From Ilyobacter_A sp963675185 (GTDB taxonomy: Bacteria; Fusobacteriota; Fusobacteriia; Fusobacteriales; Fusobacteriaceae), in assembly GCA_963675185.2 (NCBI GenBank), contig CAXXOH010000001.1, positions 1 to 64,000 of the forward strand: a DNA stretch of 64,000 bases. The letters run 5' to 3'. The notes beneath the pieces were generated by a model, which had not been told where the DNA came from, ran no database searches, and saw only the letters and a program-made list of their open reading frames with translations. The translations under genes were made by a program, and so were the position numbers. The first letter of the stretch is position 1, and each line of letters begins with the position of its first letter. Shown here piece by piece: positions 39,318-48,568 of the stretch.

Positions 39318-41980
39318 TGACCTGTGCCGCCTGCGCCAGGGCCGTAGAAAAAACGGTTTCAAAGCTAGACGATGTGCAGGATGCCAATGTTAACTTCGCC
39401 ACAGAAAAGCTGCATATATACTTCGACGAAGCTATACTGAATTCAGAAACTATTTCAGAAGTTGTAAAAAACGCTGGCTACGAACTAAGCGAGAAAGAAG
39501 AGTTCAGATCAGTAAGTATCCCAGTGAAGGGTATGACCTGTGCTTCCTGCACCTCTGCAGTTACGAAAAGCATAAGAAAATTAGACGGAGTCTTGGAGGT
39601 AAACGTAAACTTGGCTACAGAAAAGGCCACTGTAAAATACGACCCCTCTAAAACCAGAATCTCTGAGATAAAAACCTCTATAATAAACGCTGGCTATGAG
39701 CCTATGGAGATCAACAATACAGAAGAGGTGGATGCGGAAAAAATAGAACGTGAAAGGGAAAAGATCGTCATGTTTTATAAGTTTTTGACGGCCGCCGTGT
39801 TCTCGATCCCACTGCTCTATATAGCCATGGGTCACATGTTTGGTCTTAAGCTGCCAGGGTTCATAAACCCTGATATACATCCGTTAAGCTTTGCTTTGGT
39901 GCAGCTGGCTCTTACAGTTCCTGTAGTAGCAGCCGGATACAAGTTTTACACCATAGGATTTAAAAACCTGGTTAAGAGAAACCCAAACATGGATTCCCTC
40001 ATAGCTATAGGTACGTCTGCCGCTGTCCTATACGGAGTATATGGCAGCGTACAGATCGCTGCAGGGAACTTCGAATACGCCAAAGAACTATACTTTGAGT
40101 CGGCAGCAGTAATAATAACATTTATAATGCTGGGTAGGTATCTAGAGACTCTGACAAAGGGGAAAACCTCCGAAGCCATAAAGAAACTGATGGGACTTCA
40201 GCCTAAGACCGCACTGGTAATCCAAAATGGGGAAGAGGTAATAATACCCATAGAAGAGGTAGAAGTAGGGGACGTAATAATCGTAAAACCTGGAGAAAAA
40301 ATACCTGTTGATGGTATAGTTACCCATGGGCACACTTCCGTCGACGAATCCATGCTTACCGGCGAGAGTATCCCTGTGGAAAAAAACACAGGCGATAAGG
40401 TTGTTGGCGCCTCCATCAACAAAAATGGGGCAGTACAGTTCAAGGCTACAAAAGTTGGAAAAGATACCGCGCTGGCCCAGATAATAAGGCTAGTGGAAGA
40501 TGCACAGGGATCTAAAGCTCCCATTGCACATATGGCAGACATAATAGCAGGCTATTTCGTGCCGGTTGTCATCTCGATAGCTATGGTATCAGGCATCATA
40601 TGGTATTTAGCTACGGCAGATTTTATACTTGCGCTCACAATTTTCATAGCCGTCCTCGTAATAGCCTGCCCTTGCGCCCTGGGACTAGCCACCCCAACCG
40701 CAATAATGGTTGGGACAGGGAAAGGGGCCGACTACGGCATACTAATAAAAGGCGGCGAACCCCTTGAAACAAGCCACAAAGTAAGCACTATAGTTTTCGA
40801 CAAGACAGGTACCATAACAGAAGGTAAGCCTAGTGTGACGGATATAATATCGAGTGGAAATTATAGTGATGACAATCTTCTGGCCATAGCCGCATCGGCT
40901 GAAAAGGGATCTGAACATTCACTGGGGGAAGCAATTGTAAAAAACGCCGAAGAAAAAGGTATTAAACTTGAAAAACCGGACAAGTTTACAGCCATACCGG
41001 GACAGGGTATAGAAGTGGTAATGGGTGACAAGGATATTTTTCTGGGCAACCAAAAGCTTATGGATGAAAAAAAGATAGAAATAACTCTGAAAAAAGAGTC
41101 TGACACCATCGCCGCAGAAGGTAAAACACCTATGTACATAGGCATAAACGGTAAGTTGGAAGGGATAATAGCCGTAGCAGACACCGTAAAACCAACCAGC
41201 CGTAGGGCCATTGAAAGACTGCACAATCTCGGGATAAAGGTCGCCATGATAACCGGAGACAACAAGAGGACTGCAGATGCCATCGCAAAAACCGTCGGGA
41301 TAGATATAGTTCTTGCCGAGGTACTTCCTCAAGACAAAGCAAACGAAGTCAGAAAAATACAGGAAAAGGGCGAAATAGTGGCCATGGTAGGGGACGGCAT
41401 AAACGATGCCCCGGCGTTGGCACAGTCAAATGTAGGTATAGCTATAGGGTCAGGTACTGATGTGGCTATAGAGTCAGCTGATATAGTGCTTATGAAAAGT
41501 GATTTGGAGGACGTGGTTTCTGCCATAGAGCTAAGCAGGGCCACCATAAGGAACATCAAACAAAACCTTTTCTGGGCTTTCGCGTACAACACGCTAGGAA
41601 TCCCAATAGCGGCAGGTGTACTTTATGCATTCGGCGGGCCAAAACTAAACCCGATGATAGCAGGAGCAGCAATGGCTTTCAGCTCGGTATCAGTTGTTAG
41701 CAATGCTCTGAGATTGAAGGGCTTTAAGCCTTCACATAAAAAAGAAAAAAACCAAAAGGGGATGGTGAAATTGAAAAAAACTGTATTTATAGAAGGTATG
41801 ACTTGCGGGCACTGTCAAACGAGGGTTGAAAAAGCCTTAAATTCCTTAGATGGTGTAGAAAAGTCCGTTGTAAACCTGGAAGAAAAGAAAGCTGTGCTGA
41901 CACTTAAAGTGGAAGTTGCTGATTCTATAATAAAAGAAGCTGTAGAAGATGCCGGGTACGAAGTTATCGAAATAAAATAG
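39317..41980 (+). CDS. copA: Copper P1B-type ATPase (CopA 3) fused to C-terminal HMA
   Basis: The open frame restarts at GTG 39,317, formed by the last base of the IS and the first two of the target duplication. It keeps the motif TCAAC of HMA 1, then HMA 2 (GMTCASC), CPC (about 450), DKTGTIT (about 494) and GDGINDAP (about 692). A third HMA with GMTCGHC (about 827) follows KGMVKLKK. Only the first eleven residues are lost, so a functional exporter is possible if expressed. The C-terminal HMA has in-frame ATG, GTG and TTG codons behind GGGG and may also be made as free CopZ. Confidence 0.9.
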   Translation: MTCAACARAVEKTVSKLDDVQDANVNFATEKLHIYFDEAILNSETISEVVKNAGYELSEKEEFRSVSIPVKGMTCASCTSAVTKSIRKLDGVLEVNVNLATEKATVKYDPSKTRISEIKTSIINAGYEPMEINNTEEVDAEKIEREREKIVMFYKFLTAAVFSIPLLYIAMGHMFGLKLPGFINPDIHPLSFALVQLALTVPVVAAGYKFYTIGFKNLVKRNPNMDSLIAIGTSAAVLYGVYGSVQIAAGNFEYAKELYFESAAVIITFIMLGRYLETLTKGKTSEAIKKLMGLQPKTALVIQNGEEVIIPIEEVEVGDVIIVKPGEKIPVDGIVTHGHTSVDESMLTGESIPVEKNTGDKVVGASINKNGAVQFKATKVGKDTALAQIIRLVEDAQGSKAPIAHMADIIAGYFVPVVISIAMVSGIIWYLATADFILALTIFIAVLVIACPCALGLATPTAIMVGTGKGADYGILIKGGEPLETSHKVSTIVFDKTGTITEGKPSVTDIISSGNYSDDNLLAIAASAEKGSEHSLGEAIVKNAEEKGIKLEKPDKFTAIPGQGIEVVMGDKDIFLGNQKLMDEKKIEITLKKESDTIAAEGKTPMYIGINGKLEGIIAVADTVKPTSRRAIERLHNLGIKVAMITGDNKRTADAIAKTVGIDIVLAEVLPQDKANEVRKIQEKGEIVAMVGDGINDAPALAQSNVGIAIGSGTDVAIESADIVLMKSDLEDVVSAIELSRATIRNIKQNLFWAFAYNTLGIPIAAGVLYAFGGPKLNPMIAGAAMAFSSVSVVSNALRLKGFKPSHKKEKNQKGMVKLKKTVFIEGMTCGHCQTRVEKALNSLDGVEKSVVNLEEKKAVLTLKVEVADSIIKEAVEDAGYEVIEIK

Positions 41981-42007
41981 TGGGGTTAACCCCACTATTT
42001 TATTATT
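41974..42007 (+). terminator. Terminator after CopA 3
   Basis: AAAATAGTGGGG-TTAA-CCCCACTATTTT followed by ATTATTTT, overlapping the stop codon. Confidence 0.88.
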
Positions 42008-42073
42008 TTCACTACATATTTTAAAGGATTTTTCTATTTTTACAGTAAAGCTTTTTAGAATTTTTAAATAAAC

Positions 42074-42121
42074 TTGACAACAGATAAGTTTTTATCTATA
42101 ATAAAATTGTAATCATTACAA
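42074..42121 (+). promoter_or_regulatory. ahpC promoter with PerR-box-like palindrome
   Basis: TTGACA (42,074-42,079), exactly 17 bp, TATAAT (42,097-42,102), then the perfect 15-base palindrome TTGTAATCATTACAA (42,107-42,121). It resembles the PerR box TTATAATNATTATAA, and a bound PerR or Fur-family protein would block initiation. Confidence 0.8.
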
Positions 42122-42147
42122 AAATAAAAAGCATTTGGAGGTGCCCT

Positions 42148-42711
42148 ATGTCATTAATAAATAAAAAAGTCGAAAACTTCAATGTACATGCATACCACAA
42201 CGGAGAGTTTAAGGAAGTAACCCAAGAATCACTTAAGGGTAAATGGTCTGTTTTCTTCTTTTACCCAGCAGATTTTACCTTCGTGTGCCCTACAGAGTTG
42301 GGGGAGCTTGCCGATGCATACAGAAAATTTAAAGAGCTTAACATAGAAGTTTACTCTATAAGCACAGACACACACTACGCACACAAGGCTTGGGCCGATG
42401 CTTCGGATACCATTGCGAAAATAAAGTTCCCTATGCTGGCTGACCCAACCGGGAAGCTGTCAAAGCAGTTCGAAGTATATTTAGAAGATGAGGGAGTTGC
42501 TCTGAGAGGAACTTTTATCATAAACCCTGAAGGGGAGATAAAGGTATATGAAATCCATGACCTAGGTATAGGTAGAAGCGCGGCGGAACTATTAAGAAAA
42601 GTTCAGGCTGCTCAATTCGTAGCTGCTCATGGCGACCAAGTCTGTCCTGCTAGCTGGAAACCAGGTGAAGAAACTTTAAAACCAGGCTTAGATTTAATTG
42701 GAAAAATATAG
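42148..42711 (+). CDS. ahpC: Alkyl hydroperoxide reductase AhpC (typical 2-Cys peroxiredoxin)
   Basis: The 187-residue enzyme has peroxidatic Cys47 (FTFVCPTE) and resolving Cys166 (VCPASWKPGEETLKP). It reduces H2O2, organic peroxides and peroxynitrite. Its electron donor is probably the next gene product. The ATG has TTGGAGG upstream. Confidence 0.96.
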   Translation: MSLINKKVENFNVHAYHNGEFKEVTQESLKGKWSVFFFYPADFTFVCPTELGELADAYRKFKELNIEVYSISTDTHYAHKAWADASDTIAKIKFPMLADPTGKLSKQFEVYLEDEGVALRGTFIINPEGEIKVYEIHDLGIGRSAAELLRKVQAAQFVAAHGDQVCPASWKPGEETLKPGLDLIGKI

Positions 42712-42786
42712 ACTCACCTAGCAAACTACTATTTAGTATCAGATCATAAACAAATGATTTACTCAATTTTATAGGGGGGGAATACC

Positions 42787-43437
42787 ATGTCAATGTTAGA
42801 TGAAAATATAATTAAACAGTTAGAAGATGTGTTTTCAAAACTGAAAACACCCATTAAAATGCTTACCTTCGTAGATGAAAATATGAAAAAATCTGTTGAA
42901 ATGCTTGAATTTTTAGAGGAGATAGACGCCCTTACAGGGATGATAAGCTTGGAGAAATATGCTCTTGGTGAAAATCCGGAATTGGAAGAAAAGGTAAACG
43001 CAGACAAACTCCCTGTAGTTGCTCTTTTAGATGAAAACGGTACTTATTCTGGAGTGAAATTCCATGGGATTCCAGGAGGTCACGAATTTAACTCATTTAT
43101 CTTTGCAATTTTGAATCTAGGGGGGGCCGGACAGGAGATCCCTGAAGACATAATAGAAGACATTAAGTCGATAAAAGAAAAGTTAAATTTAAAAGTAGTT
43201 GTTTCACTTTCTTGCCCTCATTGTCCTCACGTTGTGACAGCTGCACAACAGATGGCAATAATAAATCCCAATATAGAAGCCGAAATGATAGATGCGGCTC
43301 TCTACAGAGAGATAGTGGAAAAATACAAGATACAAAGTGTCCCGGTGACCATTATAAATAATGACAGAGATAAAATGTTCATAGGTAAAAAATCCTTGGA
43401 AGATTTAGTACACTTGGTAAAAGAATCATTAGATTAA
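42787..43437 (+). CDS. Stand-alone AhpF N-terminal domain-like thiol reductant
   Basis: The 216-residue protein has two thioredoxin-fold halves, as in the N-terminal domain of AhpF or protein disulfide oxidoreductases. The active disulfide CPHC (Cys143, Cys146) is in the second half. The flavin domains of AhpF are missing. It should shuttle electrons from thioredoxin reductase or another NAD(P)H flavoenzyme to AhpC. It follows ahpC by 75 bp, with GGGGGGG before the ATG. Confidence 0.88.
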   Translation: MSMLDENIIKQLEDVFSKLKTPIKMLTFVDENMKKSVEMLEFLEEIDALTGMISLEKYALGENPELEEKVNADKLPVVALLDENGTYSGVKFHGIPGGHEFNSFIFAILNLGGAGQEIPEDIIEDIKSIKEKLNLKVVVSLSCPHCPHVVTAAQQMAIINPNIEAEMIDAALYREIVEKYKIQSVPVTIINNDRDKMFIGKKSLEDLVHLVKESLD

Positions 43438-43462
43438 GGGGCCGATTAAGGCTCCTTTTTTA
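43436..43462 (+). terminator. Terminator of the ahpC operon
   Basis: AGG-G-GCC ... GGC-T-CCT followed by six T. Confidence 0.7.
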
Positions 43463-43644
43463 TTTACGCCACCTCAATTCCTCACATGTATTTCAATGCC
43501 TATAAATAATTTTTTAATCTTTCCAAACCTTACGAACACTCACACGATTAAATTTGTCCAAATTTTTAGTTTGACTAAAAGTTGGCCAATGGAGTATTCT
43601 TTATCTGTATTATTCGTACAATATCCAGATTAGAGGAGGCTCTT

Positions 43645-44876
43645 ATGCCAAATAATTTTATTTCTAAAAATACATTTGCACTCAAACCTTCTGCCACAAA
43701 CAGAAACAACATAGCTCCTATTCCATACCTGATGTTCTCATACGTCGGGATATCCGTAATATCTTTGGGGTCTATGAAGCTTGAGTTGGCAAACCATTTT
43801 GGCATAGATACCAGCAAGCTGCAATACCTGCTTACCATGTTTTCGGCAGCCGTTACATTTATGGTTATGGTCAACAAGTTTTTAATAAAAAAAATCCCCA
43901 TAAAAACTAATCTCATATTAGCGAGCTTTTTAATAATTTTAGGTACCATTGGCATGACTACTGCTAAAACTATTGCTATCTTTTCAGTTTATCTGACTAC
44001 CACATGACTCGGAATAGGACTCTACACCTCTATGGTAAACTACATTATAATAAATCTATACAACGAAAATAGGGCCAGTAACCTAATCATGCTACATTCC
44101 TGTTATTCAATATGTGCGGTGATAACGCCCATAGCGGCTGCCTTCATAATAAATAGTGGCTTTTCTTGGACGTTTGCCAGCAGACTCTTTCTGGCCATAT
44201 TGCAGTAAGCGTTCTTATGGCTCTTAAAGGTGACTTTACACCTATTTCCAATCAGGAAAAAGAAAACAAAACGACCGAGAAAGCAGGCAAAGACTGGGGC
44301 ATACAGGTTTATCTATCTTGCGTGGCTATATTTTCATATACTTTTTTTGAAGCCGTATTCAATTATTGGATAATAGAGTACCTTGTTAAGTTAAATATAA
44401 ATCCACAGATATCTAAACTGGGGATATCTATGTTTTGGATTTTTATAGTGATCGGTAGAATAATAGCCGCTAATTTCACTCAATATATGAAACTTGGAAG
44501 TTTTATAAAAATTTCTTCTCTTTTAAGCGGATTCGCCTTTTTAGGCCTACTGCTTACCAGTAAAACGCTCATTTTGTTTATACTTATAGCGCTTATCGGT
44601 ATAGGTTCTTCTGCCCTATATCCGTCTATAATCTCTTTTGGGACTTACGGGAGGGAAAAGGTTGATTCTTCACTTATGACCACTATAATTATTTCCGGAT
44701 CATTTGGGATAATACTCTCTTCACCTGTTTCAGGTTTTTTAAACGAAACTTTCAGTGTGAAAGGTGCTCTTATATCCGGGCTAATTTCTATTTTCCTGGT
44801 CTTTTCTGCCATTACTGTTGCTGCAAGAAAAAAGGTAGATAGACTGGATTTATACCGTCTATCTACCCTCATTTAA
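43645..44876 (+). pseudogene. MFS transporter, decayed
   Basis: The gene starts at ATG 43,645 (AGAGGAGG upstream) and encodes typical MFS spans (PYLMFSYVGISVISLGSMKL). An in-frame TGA at 44,005 interrupts an otherwise continuous frame that goes on as LGIGLYTSMVNYIIINLY. A frameshift near 44,170-44,205 moves the rest into another frame (SGHIAVSVLMALKGDF to the end). The distribution of spans resembles TsgA/FucP-like transporters. It carries two independent lesions, so it is probably inactive unless these are sequencing errors. Confidence 0.8.
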
Positions 44877-46849
44877 TTTTCAAAACTATTTTTTAAAAGC
44901 TGTGAAAGAAAATTTTCTTGGACATATCCAGAATTAGAGTATTTACAGCCGTAGATGAATATCTTTTCTCCGCATGATTTGACCAGCCTTTTCAATGTGG
45001 CCAGAAGATCATCTTTCTCCTTTTGTAGTTCTATCTCTAAATCAAAAATCCTGCCACGCTTCCAGGTTTTCGTCAGCACCCATGGATTTTGAAGTAAGTT
45101 CTTTGTTTTGACTGTCCATATACTACTTTTTGCATCTGCCCATATCTGGTATTTAGATCTCTTATTTGCAACCAGATATGCAAACGGTGTGGAGAGGCTC
45201 AAGTAGTCATTTTCCGATTTTTCCTCTATATCATAAAGGTTTTCGGCGGCCTTTGACCCACCTCTGATAAATTTAACAAATTCACTGTTGGGATCTCCTA
45301 TGAGTTCAAAAGTCTCCATTACCCCAACAAAGTTTTCAGACGAATCTATCAAGTCCTTACAAGCTCTTATGTTTTCCACAGCCTCCCCTCTTCCTAGGAG
45401 GACATCCATATATACTTTTTTGAAAAATTCGGTTATATTTATCCCGCCTTCCAGCCCCTCCAAAAATTGGAGGACTTCTCCGTACCTTTTTAAGACCTCA
45501 TCCGGTATCCGCTTTAAAAGTTCCTCACTCTCTATCTTCACTAGCCTGTCGTATCTGCCTGACACGGCTCCTATATAGTTTGCCATCAGTGAGCTAGTTA
45601 TAAGATCAGTTTCCAAAACTATACCGAGGAAAACTTTCAGTTCATCGTAGCTGAGTGTGGCGTCTTTAAATTCGTAGAAAACACAGGCGAAAATTATTAG
45701 TGCATATACATAACTGTTGTCTAGTATCCTCTCGTTTCTGCCTATGTTTAAAAACTTGATCTTTCTGCCCCGGCAGAGTTTACCCAGCGAGTACTCCAGT
45801 ACTATATCATATTTCGGTGTTATGACCGCTATGTCCCCCGGGGATACCCCTGAGTCTAGAAGCTCCCTTACCTTTTTCAAGACCTCCCTGTTCATATCGG
45901 TTCTGAGCTCGTAATCAAGCTGTAGTTCCAGTTTTTCTGTACATATTTTATCTGTTTTTTCCAACAAGAGGTTTTTCTGAAGAACCTCCAAAAACTCCGG
46001 ATTTTCCTCACCCAAATCCACGGTTTCATCCATATTTTTCAGAAAACCCTCAAGATACTCGCTGTTGTAGGAATATATACCAAAACTCCCATCAGTGTTG
46101 TAAAAGTATATAGACTTTTTCAACTGCTTGGACACCTGCATAATGAAGTCTATCTGAGAAATCGATGCGAGTTCGAGGTTGTCCACTATGAGGTACTTGG
46201 TCCTCCTATAAAAACTATCTAAATATACAGCATCTTTTAAAAGGTAGTTACTGTAGAAATACAGGGTCATAGAGTAGTCTAGAACCCCCTCTTCTATGGT
46301 CCTCTCCACATATTTTGAGACTATCTCGTCCATCTCCTTGTAGAATTGTCCGTCTCCCCTCTCCTCTTCAGGCAGGGAGGATGCCAAAAGCTCACCTATC
46401 TTTCTGTAGGATATATTTGACGAAGAAGCACTCAAAAGGTTGGAAAGGAGCTTTCTTGCTATCTCATCGTCGTTTGAATTTATACTGCTCAAATACCCCC
46501 TAGACCTGTAAAAAGAGACAGTTTTAGACATCAAATCCTGCGAGGACTCAAATGTCATGAATATCGGGTTTATCTCAACACGTTTTATCCCTTTGCTTTT
46601 CTTTAAGATAAGTGGCCAAAATCTCCTAACCTCCCTTTGCACAAATCCGAAATAGGAGGATATACGGAGTGAGGAAGCTGAATTTACATCTATATTTTCC
46701 AACCACTTGTAGACTTCTCCCCTATTCAATACAAATACCAATATCTCATCAGAGTTTAACCCCTGTTCATTTATCATGGAGCTGTACTGCTTCATGGCCC
46801 ACCGGGTTTTTCCGGAGCCAGTGCCCCCACTTATTAAAATAGTTCCCAT
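44873..46849 (-). CDS. P-loop ATPase, AddB/SF1-helicase-like
   Basis: The 658-residue protein starts MGTILISGGTGSGKTRWAMK with Walker A at 8-15. A Walker-B-like LIVDNLELASISQIDF sits near 215, and DIAVITPKYDIV near 345. This resembles AddB/RexB or degenerate UvrD-like proteins. The Walker B acid pair is DN rather than DE, helicase motif VI is not evident, and no Fe-S nuclease domain follows. It may be a structural partner in DNA repair. It is divergent from the RelA/SpoT-domain gene. Confidence 0.6.
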   Translation of the reverse strand: MGTILISGGTGSGKTRWAMKQYSSMINEQGLNSDEILVFVLNRGEVYKWLENIDVNSASSLRISSYFGFVQREVRRFWPLILKKSKGIKRVEINPIFMTFESSQDLMSKTVSFYRSRGYLSSINSNDDEIARKLLSNLLSASSSNISYRKIGELLASSLPEEERGDGQFYKEMDEIVSKYVERTIEEGVLDYSMTLYFYSNYLLKDAVYLDSFYRRTKYLIVDNLELASISQIDFIMQVSKQLKKSIYFYNTDGSFGIYSYNSEYLEGFLKNMDETVDLGEENPEFLEVLQKNLLLEKTDKICTEKLELQLDYELRTDMNREVLKKVRELLDSGVSPGDIAVITPKYDIVLEYSLGKLCRGRKIKFLNIGRNERILDNSYVYALIIFACVFYEFKDATLSYDELKVFLGIVLETDLITSSLMANYIGAVSGRYDRLVKIESEELLKRIPDEVLKRYGEVLQFLEGLEGGINITEFFKKVYMDVLLGRGEAVENIRACKDLIDSSENFVGVMETFELIGDPNSEFVKFIRGGSKAAENLYDIEEKSENDYLSLSTPFAYLVANKRSKYQIWADAKSSIWTVKTKNLLQNPWVLTKTWKRGRIFDLEIELQKEKDDLLATLKRLVKSCGEKIFIYGCKYSNSGYVQENFLSQLLKNSFEN

Positions 46850-46970
46850 TATATCACCTCAATTAAACTTATTATACTACAAAGAATAAACATTACAAAA
46901 CCTGTTGAATCATTGATTTTTCCCATTGTATAAAGTAAAATTAGTTTAGGACAGCAAAGGGGGTAAAGAT

Positions 46971-47714
46971 TTGGAAGCGGAAAATCTTGTAAAAAGAAAA
47001 CTTTTTGAAAAGTTTTCCATAAGCGAAGCTTATTTCGACAACACAGGACTTGTGTGGGAAGAACTTGAAAAAATATACCATGACTACTGCAGGATAATCC
47101 CACAACTGGAAATGGAAGCGGAACACGTGACCTCAAAATTAATGGATGCTGAAAACGTCCACTCTGTAAGAAGAAGGGTAAAAAAACCTGACCATCTGAT
47201 AGAAAAGATTATAAGAAAAGGAAATAAGTATGTGGCTAAAGGTATAAACCTCTCCAACTACAAAGAAATTGTAACCGATATGATAGGTATCCGGGTTTTG
47301 CACCTTTTTAAGGACGACTGGATAAAAATTCACGATGAGATACTGGAATACTGGGAACCAAAGGAGACGCCTCAAGTAAATATCCGTACAGGTGACGGAA
47401 ACTTAGGTGAGATGAAAAAACTTGTGGAGGAGAAGGGCTGCGAGGTTCTAGAAAGGGAACACGGGTACAGATCTGTGCACTACCTGATAGGAACTCCGCT
47501 GTCAAAAGACGAGGAGGTCCTAATCGAAATACAGGTGAGGACGGTGTTTGAGGAGGCATGGAGCGAGATTGACCATATTATCAGGTACCCCTATGACACT
47601 GAAAACCCGTTAATAAACGAGTATCTGGCAATATTCAACAGGATTGCCGGCAGTGCAGATGAGATGGGGTCCTTTATAAAAAAGCTTAAAAACCAGATAA
47701 AAAATGAGAAATAA
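46971..47714 (+). CDS. RelA/SpoT-domain nucleotide pyrophosphokinase (small alarmone synthetase type)
   Basis: The 247-residue protein starts at TTG with AAAGGGGG upstream. It has the synthetase landmarks DMIGIRVLHLF, EHGYRSVHYLIG and LIEIQVRTVFEEAWSEIDHI, but no HD hydrolase, TGS or ACT domain. It should transfer pyrophosphate to GTP/GDP or possibly another acceptor. N-terminal residues 1-70 are helical. It is followed by a strong terminator. A toxic small-alarmone variant cannot be excluded, but no antitoxin adjoins it. Confidence 0.85.
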   Translation: MEAENLVKRKLFEKFSISEAYFDNTGLVWEELEKIYHDYCRIIPQLEMEAEHVTSKLMDAENVHSVRRRVKKPDHLIEKIIRKGNKYVAKGINLSNYKEIVTDMIGIRVLHLFKDDWIKIHDEILEYWEPKETPQVNIRTGDGNLGEMKKLVEEKGCEVLEREHGYRSVHYLIGTPLSKDEEVLIEIQVRTVFEEAWSEIDHIIRYPYDTENPLINEYLAIFNRIAGSADEMGSFIKKLKNQIKNEK

Positions 47715-47747
47715 AAACGGGTGTCGCGGCGACACCCGTTTTTTTTA
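47714..47747 (+). terminator. Strong terminator
   Basis: ACGGGTGTCGC/GCGACACCCGT followed by eight T. Confidence 0.92.
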
Positions 47748-47939
47748 ACATCAGCCCAGAAAAAAAATATCTTTAAGAGTTTTAAATGGCTGCTAGCATT
47801 TTAAAGTGATTTTTCTGATGAAAATCTGAGTGTTTTATAGAAGGATTGCCCCAAACAACTAGTATATTTATTAAAGATGGACATCATGATTTCAAAAGAT
47901 TTTCGCCAAACAAATATTCAAAGAACGGCAGGTATGACT

Positions 47940-48548
47940 ATGAAAAAGAAATTTGTTATTGAAATCATCATATATACAGTTTTACCAGTTCTGCTGTGGA
48001 GAACGCTTAGAATCAACCTAGAGAACTACTATGCCATGCTGGCATCCGTTGCTCCAGGAATAATCTATACCTTCTACAAGCTTTACTATGAGAGGATGAT
48101 AAATGTCATTGGTGGATTCATATTTTTATCCAGGGTGCTGTTCCTCGGGCTTGCCCTATTAAAAAAATCAGACCTCTGGTTTCTGCAAAGCTACATATGG
48201 CATCAACTTATAATGGCTTTCATTTTCTCTGTTAGCCTCATAGTAAAAAAATATATCCCCTTTTATTTTTTTTTAGAGATGTATGAGGGGTTTGGCTATA
48301 ATCGCGAAGATATCTCCTTGTTGTGCCACGAATCTAGGATATACAAATATTTCAGGTACTACACAATTTTCTACGTGTTTATAAGGATTTCAAACTCACT
48401 GATAAGGTATATTCTGATCGGTAAGTTTGGTGTGGACGGTTACGACAAGATCCTCATTATAACATATTTTATAATATGGTTTTCACTTTCCCTTGAGGTA
48501 AAATACATGAGGTATATCATTCAGAAAACAAAGGAGACCGAAGAATAA
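47940..48548 (+). CDS. VC0807-like multi-span membrane protein
   Basis: The protein has six or seven spans. I favour the ATG at 47,940 (GGCAGG upstream; MKKKFVIEIIIYTVLPVLLW), giving 202 residues; the frame is open to an ATG at 47,877. The N-terminal LPVLLWRTLR and regular short hairpin loops match the VC0807 family of unknown function. The C-terminus is charged and cytoplasmic. IS copy 2 lies in its terminator. Confidence 0.65.
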   Translation: MKKKFVIEIIIYTVLPVLLWRTLRINLENYYAMLASVAPGIIYTFYKLYYERMINVIGGFIFLSRVLFLGLALLKKSDLWFLQSYIWHQLIMAFIFSVSLIVKKYIPFYFFLEMYEGFGYNREDISLLCHESRIYKYFRYYTIFYVFIRISNSLIRYILIGKFGVDGYDKILIITYFIIWFSLSLEVKYMRYIIQKTKETEE

Positions 48549-48550
48549 GA

Positions 48551-48568
48551 AAAGGAGGGGCACCCCTC
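48551..48568 (+). terminator. Terminator cut by IS copy 2 (left half)
   Basis: AAAAGGAGGGG-CA-CCCCT is the start of a long hairpin whose expected 3' arm (CCTTTTCTT) has been replaced by the insertion sequence. Confidence 0.55.

Noticed and set aside
39581..41592. Long antisense frames over CopA 3
   Set aside because: Shadow frames opposite a conserved P-type ATPase; no start signals.
47877..47939. Longer N-terminus of the VC0807-like membrane protein
   Set aside because: The extra 21 residues are polar, lie before the first span, and the upstream ATG lacks a good ribosome site, though it cannot be fully excluded.
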